Assembly: GCA_049306275.1 (NCBI GenBank) | Contig: JBAQQB010000173.1 | Span: 62,001 to 126,000, forward strand | Source: JADJTT01 sp049306275 | GTDB lineage: Bacteria > Bacteroidota > Bacteroidia > Chitinophagales > Saprospiraceae | DNA: 64,000 nt | Direction: 5' to 3' | Part shown: positions 48,462 to 55,653 of the stretch, one piece after another | Layout of the letters: the number at the start of each line of letters is the position of its first letter | Numbering within the stretch: position 1 is the first letter of the stretch | The notes under the pieces: generated by a model | Seen by the model: the letters and a program-made list of their open reading frames with translations, nothing else | What the model was told of the DNA's origin: nothing | Databases searched by the model: none | Translations under genes and position numbers: made by a program

Positions 48462-51400
48462 ATGCCCCATTTGCAGCTCAACATACCGGTACTCATACAG
48501 CAATCTGGCTCTACCTTCACGGCGAGGCCGCTGTTTCTGCCTTTTCCGGCCGTTCAACACGACAAGTTCGAGAAGGCCATCGCCCTGTTCAAATCCAGGA
48601 TCAGCGAACAGTTCAAGGGATTCCGCCTGCACCGGGGCAATATGGAAATCGTATTCTGGTATCAGTTTGCCCCTTTGTACGAGCTCAGGCATTTTTCTTT
48701 CAAATTCCAGATCAAGCAAACCACCGTAAACGGCTCTTTTTCCGTCGTACATTTCGACATGGCGGGAAAAACCTTTCTCAGCTTTCCCGGATTCGAAAAC
48801 TACATGGCCATGTTGGGAGAAGACAAAGCAGGGATCATGGAAGAAGCTGAGCGCATCATCCAGAAACTATTGCTCAGGGAATACCAGAAAAGCCCCGAAC
48901 AATTCGACCCTTCGCAGTTTCTTGCCCCAAAACGGGAGTTTGTCACGGATATACCCCAGGAGGTCTATATCGCAGAAGGCCCCTTCAAGTTTCGGCAGCC
49001 CAAACCGGGTTTCTCCTTCCAGTTTTTCCGGCAGGCTTATTCCTTCATTGGAGAAGTAGAGCTCAACAAAGTCGGTTATTCCCTCAACAACCTCTACCCC
49101 AACGATCTCCGCCGTGCCTGGTTCCGGGAAGAACTGGTTGAAGAAATTTCCCGGGCCGTTTTCCAGGGCGCCAATACCCCGATCGCTATCGTAGGACCGG
49201 AAGGCGCTGGCAGGCACTCTATCCTGGAAGAAGCCCTTTTCAGGTATGTACGCGACGAGGCAGGCAGCCCCAACGCGGCCAGGCAAAAGATCTGGTATAT
49301 GGACCCCACGAGGGTCATCTCCGGGATGTCGATCGTGGGGATGTGGGAAAAGAGGCTGGAATCGATGCTTCAGTTCATCATCGGCTCGGGACCGAAGTAC
49401 CGGAACGATAAAATCCTGGTCAACAACCCCGTAGCGCTTACCCGGATCGGGCGTTCCGCATCCAACGACATGGGCATGAGCCAGGTGCTCAAGCCTTATC
49501 TGGAAAAGAGATCGTTCCAACTCCTGCTGGTCGCCACACCGCAGGAGTGGAAACTTTTGCAGGAAAAAGACCGGGCTTTCACCGACCTCTTCCAGGTGAT
49601 CCGCGTCAACCAGCCCGATCTGGAACTGGCATTCAAAATGGTCATGGAACGCCGGCGCGCTCTGGAGGCGGCCTATGAATGCCAGTTCACTATCCAGGCC
49701 ATTCAGGGCTTGTTTTCCACCTACCGCAACTTCTTCCGGAGCAAGGCCCTGCCCGGGGTGATCGTCAAGTGGATGCAGCAGTTCGCCGTCAAATACCAGG
49801 GCAGGCTGATCGACTACCACCCCGAGGTGCTGGATGAATTCAGAGGCATCAGCGGGTTTGAGGAGTTGCTGCTCGACTCCAACCTGACCTTTCAGGAAAA
49901 CGAGGTAGAGTCGGCCCTTTCGCGAGCGCTCGTCGGCCAGGAGGAGGCCGTAAACGCGCTGTCCCATACCATTCACCTGATCAAGGCCCGTTTGGCGACG
50001 CCCGGCAAACCGCTTGCCTCCTACCTGTTCATTGGTCCGACAGGCGTGGGCAAAACCCAGGGCGCAAAGGCCCTGGCCGGGTTTCTCATGGGCGATGCCA
50101 GGCAGATCATCCGCTTCGATATGAACGAGTATATCGATGGAGGGGCTGTCGATCGGTTGGTGGGCAACTACTACCAGCCCGAGGGGCAGTTGATCAGCAA
50201 GGTCAGGTACCAGCCATTCGGCATCTTGCTGCTGGACGAGATTGAAAAAGCACACCCCGGCGTCCACGACCTGCTGCTTCAGGTCCTGGACGATGGCCGC
50301 CTCACTGACGGCCGGGGACGCACCGTCGACTTTTCCAACAACATCATCATCATGACCTCGAACCTGGGCGCGCGCGAGGTTTCTTCACGGGTGGGCTACC
50401 GAAAAGATGGCAAGGAAGATGCAGCCATTTACCAAAAAGAAGTCAAAAAATTTTTCCGCCCCGAGTTCATCAACCGCATCGACCGAATCGTGGTGTTCAA
50501 CCCGCTGCGGATGGAACATATCCTGGAGATTGCCAGGCTACAAATCCAGGAACTACTGCAGCGGGAGGGCTTCCTGCGCCGCACCACCATGGTCAATATC
50601 GCCCCCCTGGCATTGGAATGGGTCGCAAAGCGCGGCTTCGACAGTCAGATGGGAGGTAGAGCCCTGAAGCGGCAGATCGAGAAGGACCTGACCTCGCTCA
50701 CTGCCGAACAGCTCATTTCCAGCAAGGCTGACCAACCTGTTTTCTTCGACATTTTTCTGGAAGATGGCAAACTGACGCCCCGCATCACTCCCCTTTACTT
50801 CGCCGAAAGCCTGCCTGAAGGATGGATACCTGCCTTACCCGCTGCGACCCAGGTCGTCCGCTTTTACCAAAAACTGCTGCAAATCGTCGAAAAACTCGAT
50901 TTCTCCATACAAGACCTGGCGGCAGGCAGCGACCCTGATGAAGACCGCCCGGTATTTTCCTCCGGAAAAGACAAGGGAGAGATCAACCTGAGCCTCTTTC
51001 AGGCAAAAGACCAAGCCCGAGAACTCAAGGAGCGGATCAAGATGACCCTGATGAATCAGGAAGACCATTCCACACAACAGCCGCCTGTGCTGCCATTCAG
51101 ATTAAAAAAATCCAGCGGCCCCTTTCGGTGGAATGAAAATATCAACAAACAACAAATTCAAGACCTACTTTTTCAAAGACAAGCCCTGCATGAGATCTAT
51201 ACCCGCTACCAGCACGGCATGTCCAGCTTTGACAGCAGCGCCACGGAATTCCTGCAAGACTACCTCGACATAGCCTTCCTTTCCCTGACGAAGCTGGCGC
51301 TGCAAAAAAAACGCCTCGACAAGGGCCTCTTCCACATTCGCAGCTACCTCAACGGCAAGGGCAAGGAACAAATCGACCTGATGCTCAGATGGTATGAAGA

Positions 51401-51749
51401 ACTACTAGAATCCATGCAGATACCCTTCAGAACCGACTGGCGGAAAAGCCAGATAGAAGCGGAAGGCTACGGCATTGCCGAACTCTTCAAAGCCGAGGAA
51501 GGAATACATCTTTTCTTCTCCGGCCAGGAGGCCCCACTACCCCTGCTCACCTACTGGCTCCCCGACCGCAGCAAGGCAAAGCCCATGGGCCTCCACCGGC
51601 AGATCATCAGGCTGTACGATGAAAACCGCACGATCACTGACCTGCGGACAGGACTGACCAATACCTTCCAGATCACCCCCGCTGAAATGAAAGTATTCCT
51701 TTTCGCCGGCCTGCCGGAAAAACTCAGGCAAAACCTGATTTCCAAATAA
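48462..51749 (+). CDS. ClpB-like double AAA+ protein fused to an RF2-like release factor module
   Basis: 1095 residues from ATG 48462 (MPHLQLNIPVL); an earlier in-frame ATG (48399) would add 21. Residues 1-215 are an unrecognised N-domain, not Clp_N. D1 (about 220-460) follows ClpB order, but Walker A is GPEGAGRH (245-252, K to R), Walker B reads ILVNNP (DE to NN) and the ERRFQ arginine finger is TDLFQ, so it is probably inactive. D2 is intact: GPTGVGKT (525-532), DE 592-593, IIMTSNLGARE and the D2-small motif GFDSQMGGRALKRQIE. After a helical linker, residues about 955-1095 resemble release factor RF2: IRSYLNGKGKE, LMLRWYEELLESMQI, YGIAELFKAEEGIHLF and QIIRLYDENRTITDLRTGLT (DLRTG 1060-1064). 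No GGQ domain is present. A ribosome-linked unfoldase role is inference. Confidence 0.75.
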   Translation: MPHLQLNIPVLIQQSGSTFTARPLFLPFPAVQHDKFEKAIALFKSRISEQFKGFRLHRGNMEIVFWYQFAPLYELRHFSFKFQIKQTTVNGSFSVVHFDMAGKTFLSFPGFENYMAMLGEDKAGIMEEAERIIQKLLLREYQKSPEQFDPSQFLAPKREFVTDIPQEVYIAEGPFKFRQPKPGFSFQFFRQAYSFIGEVELNKVGYSLNNLYPNDLRRAWFREELVEEISRAVFQGANTPIAIVGPEGAGRHSILEEALFRYVRDEAGSPNAARQKIWYMDPTRVISGMSIVGMWEKRLESMLQFIIGSGPKYRNDKILVNNPVALTRIGRSASNDMGMSQVLKPYLEKRSFQLLLVATPQEWKLLQEKDRAFTDLFQVIRVNQPDLELAFKMVMERRRALEAAYECQFTIQAIQGLFSTYRNFFRSKALPGVIVKWMQQFAVKYQGRLIDYHPEVLDEFRGISGFEELLLDSNLTFQENEVESALSRALVGQEEAVNALSHTIHLIKARLATPGKPLASYLFIGPTGVGKTQGAKALAGFLMGDARQIIRFDMNEYIDGGAVDRLVGNYYQPEGQLISKVRYQPFGILLLDEIEKAHPGVHDLLLQVLDDGRLTDGRGRTVDFSNNIIIMTSNLGAREVSSRVGYRKDGKEDAAIYQKEVKKFFRPEFINRIDRIVVFNPLRMEHILEIARLQIQELLQREGFLRRTTMVNIAPLALEWVAKRGFDSQMGGRALKRQIEKDLTSLTAEQLISSKADQPVFFDIFLEDGKLTPRITPLYFAESLPEGWIPALPAATQVVRFYQKLLQIVEKLDFSIQDLAAGSDPDEDRPVFSSGKDKGEINLSLFQAKDQARELKERIKMTLMNQEDHSTQQPPVLPFRLKKSSGPFRWNENINKQQIQDLLFQRQALHEIYTRYQHGMSSFDSSATEFLQDYLDIAFLSLTKLALQKKRLDKGLFHIRSYLNGKGKEQIDLMLRWYEELLESMQIPFRTDWRKSQIEAEGYGIAELFKAEEGIHLFFSGQEAPLPLLTYWLPDRSKAKPMGLHRQIIRLYDENRTITDLRTGLTNTFQITPAEMKVFLFAGLPEKLRQNLISK

Positions 51750-51783
51750 TGCGCATTTTAACCCAAACTAATAACAGCAGGAG

Positions 51784-51812
51784 TTGTTAAACAGGCGAAC
51801 AAAATACTTTCA
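51784..51812 (+). promoter_or_regulatory. Putative promoter of the ferredoxin gene
   Basis: TTG at 51784-51786, an 18-base spacer and TACTTTCA at 51805-51812 (two bases off TAnnTTTG). ATG follows at 51824. Confidence 0.35.
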
Positions 51813-51823
51813 CCGAAATCACC

Positions 51824-52165
51824 ATGGCAACCGTAAAATTTACATTTGAAGATACTGCTATACCCCCTAAAACGGTACAAAATGTGGAAGCAGGCTATTC
51901 CATTCTGGAAGTAGCCGAAGACAACGACGTCCATCTCAACCACAATTGCGGAGGCGTCTGCGCCTGCAGCACCTGTCACGTCTACATCGAAAAGGGGGAA
52001 GACTTCCTGGAAGAAATTTCCGAGAAAGAAGAAGATTTTATCGACCGCGCTATCAACCCCAGGCTCGAATCCCGCCTGGGCTGCCAGTGTATCATCCTCG
52101 AAGACGAGGCCGTTATCGAGGTACAGATACCCGACCAGTCGCGCATCATCGGACATGAACATTGA
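51824..52165 (+). CDS. fdx: ISC-type [2Fe-2S] ferredoxin
   Basis: 113 residues. The cluster ligands are the cysteines of NCGGVCACSTCHVY (C-x5-C-x2-C) and the later C in RLGCQCIIL. The pattern and the acidic helix EEISEKEEDFIDRA match vertebrate/ISC adrenodoxin-like ferredoxins that supply electrons for Fe-S assembly. It is followed immediately by iscX, which supports that role. No iscSUA genes are in the window. Confidence 0.94.
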   Translation: MATVKFTFEDTAIPPKTVQNVEAGYSILEVAEDNDVHLNHNCGGVCACSTCHVYIEKGEDFLEEISEKEEDFIDRAINPRLESRLGCQCIILEDEAVIEVQIPDQSRIIGHEH

Positions 52166-52193
52166 TCCCATCTCCAATTCACACAACAGCCCA

Positions 52194-52433
52194 ATGAAAA
52201 ACATTGACGACCTGCCCATTAACTGGAGCGACCACGAAGACATCGCCATGAAGCTATACGAGCGATTTGGCGATGATTTCACCGAATCGAACATCTACCG
52301 CATCCGCTTCACCGAGCTGATCGAGTGGGTGCTGGAAATCCCCAATTTCGAAGGCACCCGCGAAGAGTGCAACGAAGGCCATCTGGAGCAGATCCAGGCC
52401 AAATGGGTGTACGAATGGCGCGATAACCAGTAG
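52194..52433 (+). CDS. iscX: IscX-like iron-sulfur assembly protein
   Basis: 79 residues from ATG 52194; an alternative ATG at 52155 overlaps fdx and would add 13. E. coli IscX (66 residues) is an acidic adaptor that binds the cysteine desulfurase IscS and iron. Hallmarks are INWSDHEDIAMKLYERFGDD, RIRFTELIEWVLEIPNFEG, NEGHLEQIQAKWVYEW. Its place directly after fdx is the same as in the E. coli isc operon, which gives the assignment more weight than the short length alone. Confidence 0.88.
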   Translation: MKNIDDLPINWSDHEDIAMKLYERFGDDFTESNIYRIRFTELIEWVLEIPNFEGTREECNEGHLEQIQAKWVYEWRDNQ

Positions 52434-52438
52434 GCGAT

Positions 52439-52954
52439 ATGAATACACTCGAGCGCTTCCGCCCCATCAAAGCCTTTATCTTCGACGTCGACGGCGTGAT
52501 GACCAACAGCGAGATCATCGTCCTGGAAGACGGCAGCCTGATCCGGAAAATGAACATCCGCGACGGCTATGCCCTGCAGCGGGCAGTCCGGCAGGGCTAT
52601 AAGGTCGCCGTCATCACCGGCGGCAGCTCCACGGGAGTAGCCGACCGCCTTCGCAAACTCGGCATCGAAGACATATACACCGGCGTACAGGACAAACTGG
52701 AGGCCTATGAGGACCTCCTTCAGAAATACGACGGGCTGAAGGAAGAACACATCCTGTACATGGGCGACGACCATCCCGACTACGAGGTCATGCGGCGGGC
52801 CGGCCTTCCAACCTGCCCAAGGAACTCAGCTCCGGAAATCCTCCAGATCAGCCAGTACATATCTCCGCTGGAAGGCGGTGCGGGATGTGTGCGGGATGTC
52901 ATCGAGAAAACGCTGCGCATCCATGGCAAATGGCTGGATGAGTCAAAAGATTAG
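52439..52954 (+). CDS. kdsC: 3-deoxy-D-manno-octulosonate 8-phosphate phosphatase
   Basis: 171 residues, HAD-type tetrameric phosphatase without cap, for Kdo synthesis. Motif I is FIFDVDGVMTNSEI (DxD), motif II AVITGGSSTGVADRL, motif III K in VQDKLEAYEDLL, and motif IV MGDDHPDYEVMRRAG. The presence implies Kdo-containing lipopolysaccharide. It overlaps the UbiA start by 17 bp. Confidence 0.94.
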   Translation: MNTLERFRPIKAFIFDVDGVMTNSEIIVLEDGSLIRKMNIRDGYALQRAVRQGYKVAVITGGSSTGVADRLRKLGIEDIYTGVQDKLEAYEDLLQKYDGLKEEHILYMGDDHPDYEVMRRAGLPTCPRNSAPEILQISQYISPLEGGAGCVRDVIEKTLRIHGKWLDESKD

Positions 52955-53861
52955 GCCCTGGCTCATAGCCCTGAGCGTCGTCAGGCCGGTAAATCTCCTG
53001 TTCATCGCCCTGACGCAGTACCTGATTTTTTTCCATTTTCTCTTTCCCCTTCTGCGCTCCGCCGATGCGACGCCCCTTTTGCACGGATGGAGAGCCTGGG
53101 CCTTTTTGCTCGCCACGACCCTGGTGGCCGCAGCGGGCTATGCCATCAACGACTTTTACGACATCGCCGGCGACCGGATCAACAAGCCCCGAAAAAGGTT
53201 GCTTGGGAAGGAGGTGCACCTCAACCACGCAAAATCCCTGACTTTTTTTACCATTTTGACCGGCGCAGCCCTCTCGCTGGCCGTCGCATGGGATATCGGC
53301 GCCTTGCACTTGTGGGTGCTTTACCCCACGGCCCTGTTTTTGCTCTGGGCCTATTCCCGGTACCTGAAAGGCACCCCGATTCTGGGCAATTTGCTCATCG
53401 CGGCCCTTTGTGCCCTGGTGATCGGCATCGTGTGGTTCGCCGAACGACGGGGATTGGGCCAGCTGCCACCAGCAATCGTTAACAGCCTGATTTTTTACCT
53501 GGGTTTCGCCTTTCTGGCCAACCTGTTCCGGGAGATCGTCAAAGACTGCGAAGATGTGCGGGGCGACGCCCATTATCATCAAAAGACCTTCCCTGTGCTC
53601 GCAGGATTGAACCGGGCAAAATGGCTGGCATTCGCCATAGGCGTCTTGCTGGAAGCAGCCCTGATATGGCTCGTCATCCATTTCTCAAATCAGTCAGATT
53701 GGGCGGGAGTGCTCTACGCGCTGCTCCTGCTGGCAATACCCCTCGGATGGGGACTGGCGCTGCTGGCCAACACAAAAGGCCCCAAGGATTACACCGCAGT
53801 GAGCAGAACGGCTAAATGGGTTATATTTGCCGGAGTTTTTCTGATCCTATTACTGCCCTGA
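52938..53861 (+). CDS. UbiA family prenyltransferase
   Basis: 307 residues with about nine membrane helices. The first Asp-rich motif is NDFYDIAGDRINKP and the second REIVKDCEDVRGD, the metal sites for prenyl diphosphate. In Bacteroidota the gene between kdsC and maf is usually named geranylgeranylglycerol-phosphate geranylgeranyltransferase, but the substrate is unproven. I chose ATG 52938 (MSQKIRPWLIALSVV); longer versions overlap kdsC more. Confidence 0.88.
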   Translation: MSQKIRPWLIALSVVRPVNLLFIALTQYLIFFHFLFPLLRSADATPLLHGWRAWAFLLATTLVAAAGYAINDFYDIAGDRINKPRKRLLGKEVHLNHAKSLTFFTILTGAALSLAVAWDIGALHLWVLYPTALFLLWAYSRYLKGTPILGNLLIAALCALVIGIVWFAERRGLGQLPPAIVNSLIFYLGFAFLANLFREIVKDCEDVRGDAHYHQKTFPVLAGLNRAKWLAFAIGVLLEAALIWLVIHFSNQSDWAGVLYALLLLAIPLGWGLALLANTKGPKDYTAVSRTAKWVIFAGVFLILLLP

Positions 53862-53871
53862 ACAAAAGCCA

Positions 53872-54453
53872 ATGGATATCATCCGCAAAAAAGTCATACT
53901 CGCCTCCCAATCGCCCCGGCGCAGGGAACTTCTGGCCATGGCCGGCATCCGCTTCGAAGTCAGACCGGTACCGGTAGATGAGAGCTATCCGCCAGAACTA
54001 CCCGTTTCAGCAGTGGCGGCCTATCTGGCGGAGAAAAAAGCCATGGCGGCCCACCCCTTCCTGGGACCCGATGAAATCCTGCTGACGGCCGACAGCATCG
54101 TCGCACTGGGCGATGAGGTATTCGGCAAACCCCTGGATGATGAAGACGCCGCGCGCATCCTTCGCAAGCTTTCGGGGCAGATCCACCAGGTCTACACGGG
54201 CGTATGCCTTTGGACTCCCGGGAAAAAGAAGGTCTTTACGGGTACCTCGCACGTACATTTCGGCGTTCTGACAGAGGAGGAGATCGGCTACTACATCCGC
54301 GAGTACCAACCATTCGACAAAGCAGGGGCCTATGCCATTCAGGAGTGGATCGGACTGTGCAAGGTAGAACGGATCGAAGGCACCTTCTCCAACATCGTTG
54401 GGCTCCCGATGGAGCTCGTGTACAAAGAACTCAAGGAATTCGACCGCGCATGA
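53872..54453 (+). CDS. maf: Maf family nucleoside triphosphate pyrophosphatase
   Basis: 193 residues. Maf enzymes hydrolyse dTTP/UTP or modified nucleotides as a house-cleaning step. Motifs are VILASQSPRRRELLAMAG, the basic loop AEKKAMAA, LLTADSIVALGDEVFGKP (catalytic D), YTGVCLW, DKAGAYAIQEWIGL and EGTFSNIVGLPM. It is part of the kdsC-ubiA-maf run and overlaps the next gene by ATGA. Confidence 0.95.
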   Translation: MDIIRKKVILASQSPRRRELLAMAGIRFEVRPVPVDESYPPELPVSAVAAYLAEKKAMAAHPFLGPDEILLTADSIVALGDEVFGKPLDDEDAARILRKLSGQIHQVYTGVCLWTPGKKKVFTGTSHVHFGVLTEEEIGYYIREYQPFDKAGAYAIQEWIGLCKVERIEGTFSNIVGLPMELVYKELKEFDRA

Positions 54454-54881
54454 GACCCCTTCTCCTTTCATTTGCCGCCTTGCTGCTGCTGGGAATCGCT
54501 TCTTCCTGCAAAAAATACGAATTCGGGCCATACCTGAGCCTGCTGAGCAAAAAAGAGCGGATCGCGGGCGCCTGGAAGGTTGACTCCGCCATTACCCTCT
54601 TCGGCGACAACATCGCACCGGAATTTTCGACCTATACCTTTGCGTTTGAAAAGGACGGATCGGCAACGATCTTTTTCACCGCCACCGCCCTGCCTGATAC
54701 CCTTTTCGGCGAATGGTCGCTGGAAGAAGAAAAGGATCTGTTTCAGTGGAGCGGCTTGGCGGGAGACACCACGGGTTTTTATTACGCCCGCAACGAGTCG
54801 TTCGACATTCTCAGGCTGACCGGCCGTGAATTCCGGCTCGCCGACAAGGACAACACTTTTCTGTACCTCAGCCCGAAATAG
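54450..54881 (+). CDS. Small lipocalin-like lipoprotein
   Basis: 143 residues. The signal LLLSFAALLLLGIASSCKK has lipobox ASSC. The remaining 120 residues are beta-rich (IAGAWKVDSAITLF, YTFAFEKDGSATIFFTATAL, FGEWSLEEEKDLFQW, LRLTGREFRLADKDNTFLYL), like the Bacteroidota lipocalin/META-type lipoproteins. The start at 54450 overlaps the maf stop (ATGA). Its 3' end overlaps the convergent methyltransferase gene by 14 bp. Confidence 0.78.
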   Translation: MRPLLLSFAALLLLGIASSCKKYEFGPYLSLLSKKERIAGAWKVDSAITLFGDNIAPEFSTYTFAFEKDGSATIFFTATALPDTLFGEWSLEEEKDLFQWSGLAGDTTGFYYARNESFDILRLTGREFRLADKDNTFLYLSPK

Positions 54882-55653
54882 GCGGCATCCCTGCGCTGCG
54901 CCCCCTGATCACGGCGCAGATGATGGCCGAAGCCACAGCTGCGTTGAGCGATTCACCGGCGCTGCCCTCCTGCCGCGGGATGCCTATCCAGCCAGGAATC
55001 TTCCCTGCCACCTCAGGCGAAATACCGTGCGATTCGCTCCCGATCACGATCAGGGCGCGGGTAGACAGCGGCGCCTGGTAAAGGCTTTGCCCTTCCATGG
55101 AAGCGCCCCAAACGGGCAGTCCGGGATGGCGTAGTACCAGATCATCAAAAGGCAAGTATTCCACGGGGGTACGGAAAAAAGAGCCCATGGAGGCCTGGAC
55201 GACTTTGGGATTGGCCCATTCCACGCAATGCGGCGCGCAAAAGACGGCGGCGAGGCCAAACCAGTCGGCAATGCGCAGGATGGTGCCCAGGTTGCCCGGA
55301 TCCTGGATGCCGTCGAGAAAGAAAGACAGGCCATTTTCAACACTTTCTGCCCGAGGTGGCGCAGGCTCCATGGCGGCCAGCAAATACACCTTGTTGGGGG
55401 TTTGAAGAGAGGATATTTTCGACAGTTCCTCATCGCTGACCAGCTCCACGGGCCGCCCAGCCGCGGAAAGCAGTTTTTCGTTGGATTGTATCCATTCGGA
55501 AAGCGCGTATATGGCCTCCACTTGGTGCGGGGCCGAAGACAAAAGTTCGGCGGCTATTTTCTCGCCTTCGACGGCGAATTTGTTATACCTTTGACGGTAC
55601 TTCTTTACCTTCAAAGATTGCAGGAACTTAATCTGAGCTTTGGATAGGGCCAT
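54868..55653 (-). CDS. TrmH/SpoU family RNA 2'-O-methyltransferase
   Basis: 261 residues. The N-terminal RNA-binding domain (KKYRQRYNKFAVEGEKIAAEL) precedes a SPOUT knot: LDGIQDPGNLGTILRIADWFG (motif 1), LIVIGSESHGISPEV (motif 2) and IPRQEGSAGESLNAAVASAI (motif 3). RlmB/TsnR-like; the target nucleotide is unknown. Its ATG is the complement of the CATG that also starts tamL (55651-55654), so the two genes diverge with overlapping start codons. Confidence 0.93.
   Translation of the reverse strand: MALSKAQIKFLQSLKVKKYRQRYNKFAVEGEKIAAELLSSAPHQVEAIYALSEWIQSNEKLLSAAGRPVELVSDEELSKISSLQTPNKVYLLAAMEPAPPRAESVENGLSFFLDGIQDPGNLGTILRIADWFGLAAVFCAPHCVEWANPKVVQASMGSFFRTPVEYLPFDDLVLRHPGLPVWGASMEGQSLYQAPLSTRALIVIGSESHGISPEVAGKIPGWIGIPRQEGSAGESLNAAVASAIICAVIRGRSAGMPPISG

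Noticed and set aside
51498..51530. SGQ in the RF-like module as a GGQ peptide-release motif
   Set aside because: It follows directly after the segment matching GVHRL and is not in the long loop where GGQ lies in RF2; no surrounding domain 3 is present.
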